A DNA stretch of 36,843 bases, taken from assembly GCA_913051785.1 (NCBI GenBank), contig CAJXCK010000012.1:1-36843 (forward strand). The letters run 5' to 3'. A program made the position numbers and the translations under genes. Below are positions 8,455-17,893 of this stretch, in pieces. The DNA comes from an uncultured Gammaproteobacteria bacterium (GTDB taxonomy: Bacteria; Pseudomonadota; Gammaproteobacteria; Pseudomonadales; Azotimanducaceae). The notes under the pieces are model-generated. The model worked only from the letters and a program-made list of their open reading frames with translations. It had not been told where the DNA came from and searched no databases. Every line of letters starts with the position of its first letter. The stretch's first letter is position 1.

Positions 8455-9481
8455 ATTAACTCTAGAAAATACACCAGATCGTTCTCGGGATCGCAGAGAC
8501 CCTAACGCCGTTTTGAAAGCTATGGCCGGATTTGGGATAGCGCTAACTTTCATTGTCGTGGCCGCCGGTGCTTACACGAGGTTGGCTGACGCGGGACTTG
8601 GGTGCCCTGATTGGCCCGGTTGTTACGGCTACCTTACTGTGCCCCAAACAGAAAGCGAGATCGCATCGGCAGAGGCTCTTTACCCTTCCACCCCCGTGGA
8701 GAGTTACAAAGCGTGGTGGGAAATGGGGCATCGATATGTTGCAGGGAGCTTGCTGCTTCTCGTATTCGCGATGTTCGTGCTCGCTTTTAAAGGCCGAAAA
8801 GAACACACGCCAATCGGTCTTCTGTCTGCCTTACTTCTCATTATTTCCTGCCAGGCTGCCTTTGGTGCTTGGACGGTCACCTTGAAGCTCTGGCCACAGG
8901 TGGTAACAGCGCATCTCCTCGGTGGCTTTACGACTCTTAGTCTGATCTGGTTAATTTTTGTCCGGCAAGGTGGTGCAAGGCAGCTCACAACTGGATTGCA
9001 AGCACCAACGGTTTTGAAGAGATTGGCACTGATTGTGGTGGTTCTTCAAATAGCTCTAGGGGGCTGGGTATCATCGAATTACGCAGCATTAGCTTGTTGG
9101 AACTTCCCGGCATGTGACGCCACCTACGTACCAAATCTGGAACTTTCTCAAGGTTTTAATCTCCTGCAAGATGTCGGCCCTAATTATTTAGGGGGCCTTA
9201 TGGAAAGTGACGCTAGAAAAACCATTCATTGGATTCATCGACTCGGAGCGTTAGTCGTATTGTCTGTTCTTGTCCCTTTGATGGTTCAGGTATACAGAGA
9301 GAATAGATCCTTGGCGGTAACGATTGGCCTTGTGCTAGCCGCTCAAATTGGCCTGGGAATACTCAATGTGGTTTGGGCGTTACCTTTGATTAACGCCACC
9401 CTGCATAATGTTGTAGGAGCACTATTATTGTTGACCATTGTTACAGTAAACTTTGCCCCCTCTCTTCATCGTAATGCTTAA
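8447..9481 (+). CDS. ctaA: Heme A synthase CtaA (COX15)
   Basis: Oxidises the C8 methyl of heme O to a formyl group, giving heme A for the aa3 oxidase. The 344-residue membrane protein has about eight helices. Signatures are GAYTRLADAGLGCPDWPGCYG, the heme-ligand histidines in EMGHRY, TAHLLGG, HWIHRLGA and NATLHNVVGA, and a Cys pair in CWNFPACDATY. The TTG at 8447 overlaps the upstream stop; an ATG at 8522, just before helix 1, is a possible shorter start. Works with CtaB, encoded next. Confidence 0.94.
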   Translation: MAELTLENTPDRSRDRRDPNAVLKAMAGFGIALTFIVVAAGAYTRLADAGLGCPDWPGCYGYLTVPQTESEIASAEALYPSTPVESYKAWWEMGHRYVAGSLLLLVFAMFVLAFKGRKEHTPIGLLSALLLIISCQAAFGAWTVTLKLWPQVVTAHLLGGFTTLSLIWLIFVRQGGARQLTTGLQAPTVLKRLALIVVVLQIALGGWVSSNYAALACWNFPACDATYVPNLELSQGFNLLQDVGPNYLGGLMESDARKTIHWIHRLGALVVLSVLVPLMVQVYRENRSLAVTIGLVLAAQIGLGILNVVWALPLINATLHNVVGALLLLTIVTVNFAPSLHRNA

Positions 9482-9486
9482 GACTG

Positions 9487-10416
9487 ATGGGGACTATCAT
9501 CAATACAGAGGAAATAGCGGCTTCCCAAGCTAATAGTCGTCCGGCGTGGTCCGACTACCTTGAACTGTGCAAGCCTCGGGTTGTTGCACTGATGTTAATC
9601 TGTGCGGCGGTCGGAATGGCGCTAGCGTCGAGCAGTATACCAAGCCCAGAGTTAATAATGGCTACATTGGTGGGAGTCGCACTGGTGGCGGGTTCAGCAG
9701 CCGTCGTTAATCATATAGCGGATGCTCGAATAGATGCTTTAATGGCGCGCACCCAAAACCGGCCCATAGCCACTGGACGGGTCTCTAGTCGGGGGGCTAT
9801 CTCGCTTTCGTTTATCACTGGGGCGCTAGGTTTTGCGACTCTGTGGCTCGCTGTGAACCCTTTGACTGCGTGGTTAAACTTCGCTTCATGGGTTGGATAC
9901 GGCTTCGTTTACACATATTTCCTCAAGCGCGCAACATCGCAGAATATTGTAATTGGGGGTTTATTCGGTGCAGCCCCCCCGCTTTTTGGTTGGACGGCGG
10001 TGACAAACTCAATTGACCCCGAAGGGTTATTGCTCGTTCTTATAATATTTGTTTGGACACCGCCGCACTTTTGGTCACTAGCCCTAGAACGCAAAGAAGA
10101 ATACGCGCTAGTTAATGTGCCAATGTTGCCGGTAACACATGGTGAAAGCTTCACCCGACTGCAGATTCTGCTATATACCTTTTTGCTTCTCGCCGTATCA
10201 CTCGTGCCCTTTCTGATAGGCATGTTTGGATATCTCTACTTTTTTAGCGCCTTGCTGCTCGGCCTTGTCTTCCTATTTTGGGGGATTCGCTTAATGAAAC
10301 CGTCGAACACTGACGCACCGATGGCCACGTTTAAGTTCTCCATTCTTTATTTGGCCCTACTTTTCGGAGCTATGCTGGTCGATCATTATTTATATAGTTT
10401 TGGCTTCACCAACTGA
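9487..10416 (+). CDS. ctaB: Protoheme IX farnesyltransferase (heme O synthase) CtaB
   Basis: Adds a farnesyl group to protoheme to make heme O, the precursor of heme A. It belongs to the UbiA prenyltransferase family: 309 residues, about eight or nine helices, first Asp-rich motif NHIADARID followed by MARTQNRPI, and the YTYFLKR and WTPPHFWSLAL segments typical of CyoE/CtaB. It begins at an ATG 5 bases after ctaA. In relatives the gene is also called cyoE. Confidence 0.95.
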   Translation: MGTIINTEEIAASQANSRPAWSDYLELCKPRVVALMLICAAVGMALASSSIPSPELIMATLVGVALVAGSAAVVNHIADARIDALMARTQNRPIATGRVSSRGAISLSFITGALGFATLWLAVNPLTAWLNFASWVGYGFVYTYFLKRATSQNIVIGGLFGAAPPLFGWTAVTNSIDPEGLLLVLIIFVWTPPHFWSLALERKEEYALVNVPMLPVTHGESFTRLQILLYTFLLLAVSLVPFLIGMFGYLYFFSALLLGLVFLFWGIRLMKPSNTDAPMATFKFSILYLALLFGAMLVDHYLYSFGFTN

Positions 10417-10454
10417 GCCACTTTATATTCTGAGATAACCCAGGGAGAGAGACC

Positions 10455-11114
10455 ATGAACAGCATTAAAGGGACTGTCGCGTTCTGTCTAATATTCATAA
10501 CCGCTGTATTGCTAATGTTTTACAACAGCAAAACTCGTATGCCCCAACTAACGGAAGATCAAATGAGGCAGGCGGGTATCTATATATTGCCAAAGCCTAG
10601 AGAGCTCTCGGATTTTGAGTTACAGGATCATACAGGGGCGCCGTTTGTAAGAGATGATCTGAAAGGCGGATGGTCATTTCTTTTTTTTGGTTTCACTTCT
10701 TGCCCGGATGTGTGTCCGACATCAATGTCAGTGTTGGGAAAAGTTCGCTCCGCACTAGAGACGAGCGAGTACGAATTTGACAATCCCTTCAATGGATTAT
10801 TGGTGACAGTAGATCCGGAAAGAGATGACCCCAAACGACTAGGAGAATACGCTACGGCTTTCTCGCCCGATTTTCTCGGGATCACAGGATCGGGGAAACA
10901 GTTAGAGAACTTCGCCAGGCAGCTTAATGTCGCTTTTGTGAAAGTACCGCTCGACGAGGCCGGTGACGAGTTTCCGTCTGGAGATTACACTGTAGACCAC
11001 ACTGGCAATATCGTGATCGTTAATCCTCTTGGTCATTATCACGGCTTTATAAAATTGCCGCACAAAGCCGATATGGTTCAGTTGACTTATCAGACCTTGG
11101 ACGCGTCTTTTTAG
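10455..11114 (+). CDS. Sco1/SenC copper chaperone
   Basis: Periplasmic membrane-anchored protein that loads or reduces the CuA site of subunit II. It is 219 residues with an N-terminal anchor (about 7-24), the copper motif CPDVC (Cys83, Cys87) within FGFTSCPDVCPTSM, and the third ligand His182 in VDHTGN, so the copper site is intact. Thioredoxin fold. GGGAGAGA precedes the ATG. This is the second Sco-related gene in the cluster; the one at 7909 lacks the His. Confidence 0.94.
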   Translation: MNSIKGTVAFCLIFITAVLLMFYNSKTRMPQLTEDQMRQAGIYILPKPRELSDFELQDHTGAPFVRDDLKGGWSFLFFGFTSCPDVCPTSMSVLGKVRSALETSEYEFDNPFNGLLVTVDPERDDPKRLGEYATAFSPDFLGITGSGKQLENFARQLNVAFVKVPLDEAGDEFPSGDYTVDHTGNIVIVNPLGHYHGFIKLPHKADMVQLTYQTLDASF

Positions 11115-11137
11115 TTGGCGTGCGGTAACTATTTTAG

Positions 11138-12433
11138 ATGAAGATGCAAGTAAGTCGATCTCTCCCCAGTGATCAGGGTTCCGCGACCGAGTTGCTCAAT
11201 TATTTTGTCTCAGTCCGCGCGAAAACTCTGGACCTTTGCTCCTCTTTGGAGGTCGAAGATTTTGGGGTGCAGCCCATGGCTGACGCAAGCCCTCCGAAGT
11301 GGCACCTGGCTCATACAACCTGGTTTTTTGAAGCGTTTTTGTTAAAAGTTTTTAAAGAGAATTTTCAGCCTTTCCATGAGTCTTTTGGGTATCTGTTCAA
11401 CTCCTACTACATCAGGGTAGGACAGCCATTTCCCAGATCTGATCGGGGCAACCTCTCTCGACCGACTGTTAGAGAAATTATGGACTATAGAAGCGAGACG
11501 GATGGCAAAGTTATCGATCTAATAACTGACCTAGGAAGGGTTGACCAAGAAACTCGACAAGAAATTCTTTCAGTCTTGCGAGTAGGGACAGAACACGAAC
11601 AGCAACATCAAGAACTGTTAATAACAGATCTGAAATACAATTTTGGCAATAATCCGCTCTACCCTGCTTACCGCGCCGACAAGGTGGAGCATCTAATAGA
11701 AGACCCGCTTGAGCAAGATTATGAATTTCATGAGGGAGGTCTGTTCGAGCTCGGTGCTGGGGATGACGGTTTTGCTTTTGACAATGAACGACCGAAGCAC
11801 CGGACCTATATTGAACCGTTTCTTATTTCGAACAAAACGGTGACGAATAGAGAGTTCCTCCAATTTATAGAAGATGATGGCTATAAACGCCACGAATTTT
11901 GGTTATCAGAGGGTTGGGCCTTACTCCAGCAGAAAAGACTAGAAACTCATCCGTTATATTGGCGCAATATCGAAGGAGTATGGTTCGAATACAGATTAGA
12001 TGGACTATTCCCTCTTGCTTTAGAATTGCCGGTCACGCACATATCGGCATATGAAGCAATGGCCTTCGCTAACTGGTCCCAGGCGAGGCTACCTACAGAG
12101 GCGGAGTGGGAGCTTGCCTCTGCGAAGCGGGTTATCGCGGGTAACTTCCTTGAAAAGGGCCTCTTTCATCCAAAGCAGCCCTCTTTAGGAGAAGCCAATT
12201 TTTTTGGGAATAGTTGGGAGTGGACATCAAGTGCATATTCCCAGTATCCAGGTTTTCGACCACTGGATGGGGCCTTAGGAGAATATAACGGTAAATTTAT
12301 GAGCAGCCAGTTAGTCCTTCGCGGAGGCTCTTGTTTAACGCCGGAAAGGCATATCAGAAGAACCTATCGAAACTTCTTTTACCCACCCGATCAATGGCAG
12401 TTCACAGGCCTGCGATTGGCGAAAGATATTTAA
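11138..12433 (+). CDS. egtB: Ergothioneine sulfoxide synthase EgtB
   Basis: Iron(II)-dependent enzyme that joins hercynine to a thiol donor (gamma-glutamylcysteine or cysteine) with O2, giving the sulfoxide precursor of ergothioneine. The N-terminal DinB-like domain carries the iron ligands: a His in WHLAHTTW (residues 56-59) and HxxxH in EHEQQHQE (His153, His157). The C-terminal formylglycine-generating-enzyme-like fold includes the LPTEAEWE and RGGSCLTP motifs. The 431 residues fit the family. It starts 23 bases after sco with no visible terminator, so it may be read with the cox operon. egtD follows 43 bases later; egtA and egtC are not here. Confidence 0.94.
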   Translation: MKMQVSRSLPSDQGSATELLNYFVSVRAKTLDLCSSLEVEDFGVQPMADASPPKWHLAHTTWFFEAFLLKVFKENFQPFHESFGYLFNSYYIRVGQPFPRSDRGNLSRPTVREIMDYRSETDGKVIDLITDLGRVDQETRQEILSVLRVGTEHEQQHQELLITDLKYNFGNNPLYPAYRADKVEHLIEDPLEQDYEFHEGGLFELGAGDDGFAFDNERPKHRTYIEPFLISNKTVTNREFLQFIEDDGYKRHEFWLSEGWALLQQKRLETHPLYWRNIEGVWFEYRLDGLFPLALELPVTHISAYEAMAFANWSQARLPTEAEWELASAKRVIAGNFLEKGLFHPKQPSLGEANFFGNSWEWTSSAYSQYPGFRPLDGALGEYNGKFMSSQLVLRGGSCLTPERHIRRTYRNFFYPPDQWQFTGLRLAKDI

Positions 12434-12476
12434 GGGGACAGAGATCTCAGTCTCTAGAATTACTTCGGTTGAGCGA

Positions 12477-13409
12477 ATGCCTAGCTTAAGCGAGAAAAAG
12501 GAAGAGGTTCTCAAGGGATTGTTAACGCAAGAGAAGTCTCTCCTACCGAAGTATTTTTATGACGAGCGAGGCTCTAAGTTATTTGATCAAATTACGAATC
12601 TACCCGAGTACTACCTTACGAGGACTGAGATACAACTCTATCAAGAGCTGCTGCCGTCCCTGGTTGGAACCATTGATTTAAACAAGCTTTGTGTTGTTGA
12701 GTTTGGTGCGGGATCGGTCAGAAAAATAAGGCTTATTCTCGAACATTTGCCAGTGGAGGCTTATGTGCCGATAGATATCTCGTCGGATCATCTCAACATA
12801 GCTGCGGCGGAACTCTCTCGAGAGTATCCCCAAGTTGATATTTTCGCGCTTAGCGCCGACTACACCAAGCCTTCTGAATTGCCAGAACGATTTGATGAGT
12901 TCGGCAAGTTGGGCTTTTTCCCCGGTTCAAGCATAGGAAATTTCGAGAAAAAGGAGGCTGAATCTTTTTTGATTGGAACGAACAAAACCTTAGGTACAGG
13001 TTGTCGGTTTTTGATAGGGGTCGACGCTAAGAAGGATAGAGAGATCTTGGAAGCTGCTTATAACGATTCATCCGGAATTACCGCTGCCTTCAATTTGAAT
13101 ATGTTGAGGCACTTGAACGCTACTATTGGTTCCGATTTTGATCTCTCGGGGTTTCAACATGAGGCCCACTATAACGTCGAGCTTGGCTGTGTGCAGATGC
13201 ACCTGAGAAGCGTTCGAGATCAGATAGTTAATGTAGGTGATCAAGAGATAGCCTTCGCCAAGCAAGAACTGATCCATACCGAAAACTCATTCAAATACGC
13301 TCCGGAGGAGTTCGCTCAATTAGCAAACAACGCTGGTTACGAGGTTGAAAATCTTTGGCAGGACGAGAAGAAATTGTTCTCTATATTCCTGTTGCGATCG
13401 TTAAATTAA
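12477..13409 (+). CDS. egtD: L-histidine N-alpha-methyltransferase EgtD
   Basis: Uses three S-adenosylmethionine to trimethylate histidine to hercynine, the first step in ergothioneine synthesis. The 310 residues match the family. Visible motifs are YFYDERGSKLFDQIT near the N-terminus, EFGAGSVRKIR (SAM-binding loop), YVPIDIS, and FFPGSSIGNF, the Methyltransf_33 signature. With egtB it makes the two-gene core found in many proteobacteria; the remaining C-S lyase step must be supplied by another gene. Its TAA overlaps the TAA of the convergent DUF2782 gene. Confidence 0.95.
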   Translation: MPSLSEKKEEVLKGLLTQEKSLLPKYFYDERGSKLFDQITNLPEYYLTRTEIQLYQELLPSLVGTIDLNKLCVVEFGAGSVRKIRLILEHLPVEAYVPIDISSDHLNIAAAELSREYPQVDIFALSADYTKPSELPERFDEFGKLGFFPGSSIGNFEKKEAESFLIGTNKTLGTGCRFLIGVDAKKDREILEAAYNDSSGITAAFNLNMLRHLNATIGSDFDLSGFQHEAHYNVELGCVQMHLRSVRDQIVNVGDQEIAFAKQELIHTENSFKYAPEEFAQLANNAGYEVENLWQDEKKLFSIFLLRSLN

Positions 13410-13708
13410 TCTTCCGATTCTTTGAGTCGCCAGCTTGGGACAAGAGCCCCCGATCCAATCAGATTCCCATCAAAGGTTGTTGAATCCTCTGGGATCAAAT
13501 AGTAAGGCTTCCCCCAGGATGGCACTACTTTGATCATTGTAAGGCGGCCGTTCTGTCGAAATTCGTATATTAGCTCCTCTTCTGCAGCTATGATGGTCAC
13601 ATCCGGGCCACGTATTGGCGCCGCCGCATAGGAGCTAGCCAAGATCGATCCTATCAACAAGAACAATATTACCCTGAGGGAATGTCGATTAAGGAATCTG
13701 AGATCCAT
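13406..13708 (-). CDS. DUF2782 periplasmic protein
   Basis: A 100-residue exported protein with a signal peptide (hydrophobic 12-26, likely cleavage after SSYAAA) and a compact domain containing YEFRQNGRLTMIKVVPSWGKPYYL, characteristic of DUF2782. The function is unknown; the gene lies next to polA in Pseudomonas and other gammaproteobacteria, as here. It is transcribed away from polA, with starts about 40 bases apart. Confidence 0.85.
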   Translation of the reverse strand: MDLRFLNRHSLRVILFLLIGSILASSYAAAPIRGPDVTIIAAEEELIYEFRQNGRLTMIKVVPSWGKPYYLIPEDSTTFDGNLIGSGALVPSWRLKESED

Positions 13709-13746
13709 ATTTACGATTAACGGTAATTCTTATTTAGAGACTAGCG

Positions 13747-16461
13747 ATGGGATCAGATAGTAAACAACCGACTTACGTTCTGGTAGACGGGTCCTCTTAT
13801 TTGTTCCGGGCTTATTATGCCCTCCCAGATCTGCGCAATAGCAAGGGTGAGGCCACCGGGGCGATCCGCGGTGTGATTAGCATGATTAAAAAACTGGAAA
13901 AAGACTTTCCAGAGAGTCTCGTCGTGGTCGTATTCGATGCCCCAGGCAGAACCTTTAGGGATGAGCTTTTCGAAGACTATAAAGCCAACCGTTCGTCCAC
14001 CCCTGATGACCTTAAAGAGCAAATTCAGCCAATTAAGGATTTGGTCGTTGCTATGGGTTTCCCCCTCATTTGTATGGAGGGAGTAGAGGCCGATGATGTT
14101 ATCGGCACCTATTCCCTGATGGCTGGCGACGCGGGTCAGACGGTGCTTATTTCTACCGGGGATAAGGACATGGCTCAGTTGGTGAATGAGTCAGTGACAT
14201 TGGTCAACACGATGACTGAGACCATGATGGACCGTGACGGTGTGATTGAAAAATTTGCGGTTCCTCCCGAGCTAATTATCGATTACCTGGCACTGATGGG
14301 TGACACGGTCGACAACATTCCCGGCGTGCCAAAGGTTGGCCCAAAGACGGCAGCGAAGTGGCTAAATGAATTCGGTTCTTTAGAGTCCCTGATTCACAGA
14401 GCGAGTGAAATCAAAGGAAAGGTAGGGGATAACCTGAGAAATAGTCTGGAGCAATTGCCCTTATCCAAGGCCCTTACAACCATTAAAACGGATGTGGAAG
14501 TGCCGATTTCGTTGAAAGATCTAAAGAGGGATCCAGCTGACAGAGATCACCTGTTAAAAGAGTTTGGTAGATTGGAGTTTAAGGGTTGGCTTGCGGAATT
14601 AGAGGGAGGTCAGATTGAGGGAGAGAATGATCAACTGCCACAAAATATTGTTGAAAAGTCTTATGAGCTAATTACGTCGATTGAAAGATTAGAGGAATGG
14701 CTAGATAGGTTGAGCAGCGTGAGTTTTTTTGCCATCGATACTGAGACGACGAGTGTTGACTACATGTCTGCCCGGTTAGTGGGCGTCTCCTTCGCAGTGG
14801 GCGTCGGTGAGGCTGCATATTTGCCGTTAGCCCACGATTATGTGGGAGCACCAGAACAAGTGGATTTCGATAAGGCAATTGAGGCGCTCAAGCCCGTTTT
14901 GGAGAACGAGTCGATTGCCAAAGTCGGACAAAATTTAAAGTATGACCTGAGCGTCTTGGCCTCTCATGGATTGACGTTAAAAGGAAAGTTGTATGACACG
15001 ATGATGGAGTCATATGTCCTTAATAGCATAGCGACCAGGCATAATATGGACGCCTTAGCGAGGCACTATCTCGACATATCTACCACGAGTTTTGAAGACG
15101 TCGCGGGGAAAGGGGCTAGCCAACTAACTTTCAACCAGGTCCCCTTAGATGTGGCGAGAGACTACGCTGCCGAGGATGCGGACGTGACTTATCGTTTGCA
15201 TCAAAAGCTCTGGCCGCTAATTGAGAAAGAGCCAAAGTTGTTGCATATTTTCCGTGATGTGGAGATGCCGTTGGTTCGTGTGTTGTCGAAAATCGAGAGG
15301 CAAGGCGCATTTCTGGATCCGGACTTATTGAATAGGCAGAGTAGTGAGTTAGGGAAACGAATAGAAGAATTAAGGGATGCTGCATGGTCCTCGGCGGAAG
15401 AAGAATTCAACCTCGATAGTCCAAAGCAATTGCAGGAGATTTTTTTCGAGAAACAGGGACTGCCGGTATTGAAAAAAACCCCTGGCGGCAAGCCTTCGAC
15501 GGCGGAGCCAGTCCTGGTTGACCTAGCGAGAGACTATGAGCTTCCAGCTCTTATCCTTGAGTACCGTGGACTAGCAAAACTCAAATCCACTTACACCGAC
15601 AAACTGCCGAGGGATATCAACGCGGACTCTGGGCGCGTCCATACCTCCTATCACCAGGCTGTCACAGCGACCGGTAGGCTCTCTTCCAGTGACCCAAACC
15701 TGCAGAACATACCTATAAAAAATGCGCAAGGTAGAAAAGTTCGGGCCGCCTTCGTGGCTCCTGAAGGTAAGCAAATTCTAGCTGCAGACTATTCGCAAAT
15801 TGAGTTGCGAATCATGGGCCACCTTTCTGGAGATGATGGGCTGTTGCAAGCTTTTTCAGAAGGGTTGGATGTCCACAGCTTTACTGCGTCTGAGGTTTTT
15901 AATGCTGATATTCAAAGCGTGACGGAAGATCAGCGAAGGAGCGCTAAAGCGATCAACTTCGGATTGATATACGGAATGTCTGCTTTTGGGCTTGCCAAAC
16001 AGCTCGATATTTCCAGGGGGTTAGCCCAAGATTATATAGATTCTTATTTTTCCAGATATCCCAAGGTCCTCGACTATATGGAGCAGACTAAAGAGCAAGC
16101 CTCCAAGCTAGGATATGTGGAGACTGTATTTGGAAGACGACTCTATCTTCCAGAAATAAATGCAAAACAGGTTATGCGCAGACAAGCAGCCGAAAGAACA
16201 GCGATCAACGCACCGATGCAGGGAACTGCGGCGGATATTATTAAGAAGGCTATGCTTGAAGTAGATGACTGGCTGGCGCGCACCAACGTCGATTGTCAGA
16301 TGATTATGCAGGTGCATGACGAATTGGTTTTCGAAGTTGCTGAAGCCGATATTGATGAGGTCGAATGTGAGGTTGAAAGTCTGATGTCACAGGCAGCATC
16401 ATTAAATGTGCCGCTCACCGTATCAGTGGGTAGGGGCGATAACTGGGAGGAGGCGCACTAG
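13747..16461 (+). CDS. polA: DNA polymerase I
   Basis: Replication and repair polymerase that removes RNA primers and fills gaps. The 904 residues hold three domains: 5'-3' nuclease (about 1-290, with VEADDVIGT and GDTVDNIPGV), 3'-5' proofreading exonuclease (about 310-500, Asp331 and Glu333 in FAIDTETT, so proofreading looks active), and the family A polymerase (about 520-904). In the polymerase, motif A is ADYSQIELR with Asp681, motif B RRSAKAINFGLIYG, and motif C VHDE with Asp858 and Glu859. Phe in motif B indicates discrimination against dideoxynucleotides. The stop overlaps the convergent engB stop. Confidence 0.98.
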   Translation: MGSDSKQPTYVLVDGSSYLFRAYYALPDLRNSKGEATGAIRGVISMIKKLEKDFPESLVVVVFDAPGRTFRDELFEDYKANRSSTPDDLKEQIQPIKDLVVAMGFPLICMEGVEADDVIGTYSLMAGDAGQTVLISTGDKDMAQLVNESVTLVNTMTETMMDRDGVIEKFAVPPELIIDYLALMGDTVDNIPGVPKVGPKTAAKWLNEFGSLESLIHRASEIKGKVGDNLRNSLEQLPLSKALTTIKTDVEVPISLKDLKRDPADRDHLLKEFGRLEFKGWLAELEGGQIEGENDQLPQNIVEKSYELITSIERLEEWLDRLSSVSFFAIDTETTSVDYMSARLVGVSFAVGVGEAAYLPLAHDYVGAPEQVDFDKAIEALKPVLENESIAKVGQNLKYDLSVLASHGLTLKGKLYDTMMESYVLNSIATRHNMDALARHYLDISTTSFEDVAGKGASQLTFNQVPLDVARDYAAEDADVTYRLHQKLWPLIEKEPKLLHIFRDVEMPLVRVLSKIERQGAFLDPDLLNRQSSELGKRIEELRDAAWSSAEEEFNLDSPKQLQEIFFEKQGLPVLKKTPGGKPSTAEPVLVDLARDYELPALILEYRGLAKLKSTYTDKLPRDINADSGRVHTSYHQAVTATGRLSSSDPNLQNIPIKNAQGRKVRAAFVAPEGKQILAADYSQIELRIMGHLSGDDGLLQAFSEGLDVHSFTASEVFNADIQSVTEDQRRSAKAINFGLIYGMSAFGLAKQLDISRGLAQDYIDSYFSRYPKVLDYMEQTKEQASKLGYVETVFGRRLYLPEINAKQVMRRQAAERTAINAPMQGTAADIIKKAMLEVDDWLARTNVDCQMIMQVHDELVFEVAEADIDEVECEVESLMSQAASLNVPLTVSVGRGDNWEEAH

Positions 16462-17078
16462 AGGTTCGGGTTACTGGACAGCCACTCGTGAAGAGTAGAA
16501 TTTAATTCGTCGGTGCCCGTTCCCTTCAGTGCCGAGAAAGTTTGGGTCGTAACAAGGCCATTTTTCATAAACCGTTCTCTAGCTTTCTTCAGAGCTACCG
16601 CTTGTTTGTTTTTACTGATTTTGTCGGACTTGTTTAGCAGTAATCTAACAGGTATCTGGGAAGCAATGGCCCATTTTAGCAAATCATTATCGAGAGGTTG
16701 ATCCGGATGTCTTATGTCAGTGATGAGCACTAGGCCTACCAAGTTTTCTCGAAGTGATAAGTAGCGATTGACGGCTTTTTGCCAGGCTTGTTGTTCCGTT
16801 TTCCCCGCTTTAGCGTAGCCGTATCCGGGAAGATCGGCTATGCGACCGCCTGTCTTTACATTGAAGAAATTGATCAGTCTTGTTCTTCCCGGTGTACGAG
16901 AAACCTTAGCGAGGCCTTTGTTGTTAGCGATCCTGTTTAAGACAGAGGATTTGCCCGCATTGGAGCGCCCGCAGAAAGCGACCTCGGGTAAATCGTCGCG
17001 GGGACAATGTTTTAAATCGGGTGAGCTCATAACGAAATCAGCCGTTATATATTCTGGGGTCGCCTCTGCTTTAGCCAC
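16458..17078 (-). CDS. engB: Ribosome-biogenesis GTPase EngB (YihA/YsxC)
   Basis: GTPase needed for late assembly of the 50S subunit. The 206 residues are typical. G-motifs in order: GRSNAGKSS (G1, about 36-44), TPGRTR (G2), DLPGYGYA (G3), NKSD (G4) and SALKGTG (G5). It ends tail-to-tail with polA, sharing bases of the two TAG stops, an arrangement also known in other gammaproteobacteria. It is divergent from the cytochrome c4 gene. Confidence 0.96.
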   Translation of the reverse strand: MAKAEATPEYITADFVMSSPDLKHCPRDDLPEVAFCGRSNAGKSSVLNRIANNKGLAKVSRTPGRTRLINFFNVKTGGRIADLPGYGYAKAGKTEQQAWQKAVNRYLSLRENLVGLVLITDIRHPDQPLDNDLLKWAIASQIPVRLLLNKSDKISKNKQAVALKKARERFMKNGLVTTQTFSALKGTGTDELNSTLHEWLSSNPNL

Positions 17079-17216
17079 GGATCAATACTTTTCCTGATCT
17101 TATAAAACCAACATTAGTGATATTTTGGTCCACTTTTTTTTGTAAGAAGAGTGTATGATTCACAGCGGTATTGATTCTACAGCGATTAATTTTTTAGGTA
17201 AAAATTTCGTTCTCGT

Positions 17217-17861
17217 ATGACAAGCAGCAAGTTAACAAATTATGTGTTAAGCAGAACCTTGGCCCTTCTAGTCCTTTGTTGGTCAGTAGGCGCTAATGCC
17301 GCCGGCGATCCAGAGGCTGGAAAGCTTCAGGCGATGGTTTGCGCTGGCTGTCACGGTGTGGATGGAGCGACACCAGTGTTGCCCGAGTATCCGAATCTTG
17401 CGGGGCAAAATGAAAAATATCTATACAACCAGCTGGCTATGTTTCAGTCGGGAACACGGGACGTTCCATTAATGACAGCTCAGCTGATTGGTAAGTCGGA
17501 ACAAGACCTAGAGGACTTAGCCGCTTTTTATGCGAGTCTTCCATCTAAAGGCGGAGAGGCCACCGGTACTGACGAAGATCTAAGAAGAGCGCAACAGATT
17601 TACAAGGGCGGAATAATAGAAAAGAAAGTCGCTGCGTGTGCTGCCTGCCATGGCCCGGGTGGAGTTGGAAATGCTCAGGCGGGATTTCCTCGGATCAATG
17701 GTCAGTCGGTAGGTTATACGATTGAACAGCTTACCAAATACAGAGAAGGACATAGAAAGTCCGACGAGGCTTTCGGGGGCATGATGCGTGGTGTTGCGCA
17801 TGGCCTCACGGATGGCGAGATTGCGATCCTTGCTGATTATGTCCGAGGCTTAAGGCCGTAA
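17217..17861 (+). CDS. Diheme cytochrome c4
   Basis: Periplasmic electron carrier, a plausible donor to the aa3 oxidase encoded upstream. The 214 residues comprise a signal peptide (1-29, ending GANAAG) and two similar cytochrome c domains with CAGCH (Cys42-His46) and CAACH (Cys141-His145). Methionines in PLMTAQ and GGMMRGVAHG are likely axial ligands. The spacing of the two hemes and the repeated AxFYASLP/ADYVRGLRP ends fit cytochrome c4. The gene is followed by dsbA, as in Pseudomonas. Confidence 0.94.
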   Translation: MTSSKLTNYVLSRTLALLVLCWSVGANAAGDPEAGKLQAMVCAGCHGVDGATPVLPEYPNLAGQNEKYLYNQLAMFQSGTRDVPLMTAQLIGKSEQDLEDLAAFYASLPSKGGEATGTDEDLRRAQQIYKGGIIEKKVAACAACHGPGGVGNAQAGFPRINGQSVGYTIEQLTKYREGHRKSDEAFGGMMRGVAHGLTDGEIAILADYVRGLRP

Positions 17862-17893
17862 AGGTCTAGAGATCGGGCAATAAAGGGGCAACA

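Noticed and set aside
17125-17159. TTGGTC and TATGAT upstream of cytochrome c4 as a promoter
   Set aside because: The spacing is 23 bases, too long for a sigma-70 promoter, and no better -35 was found.
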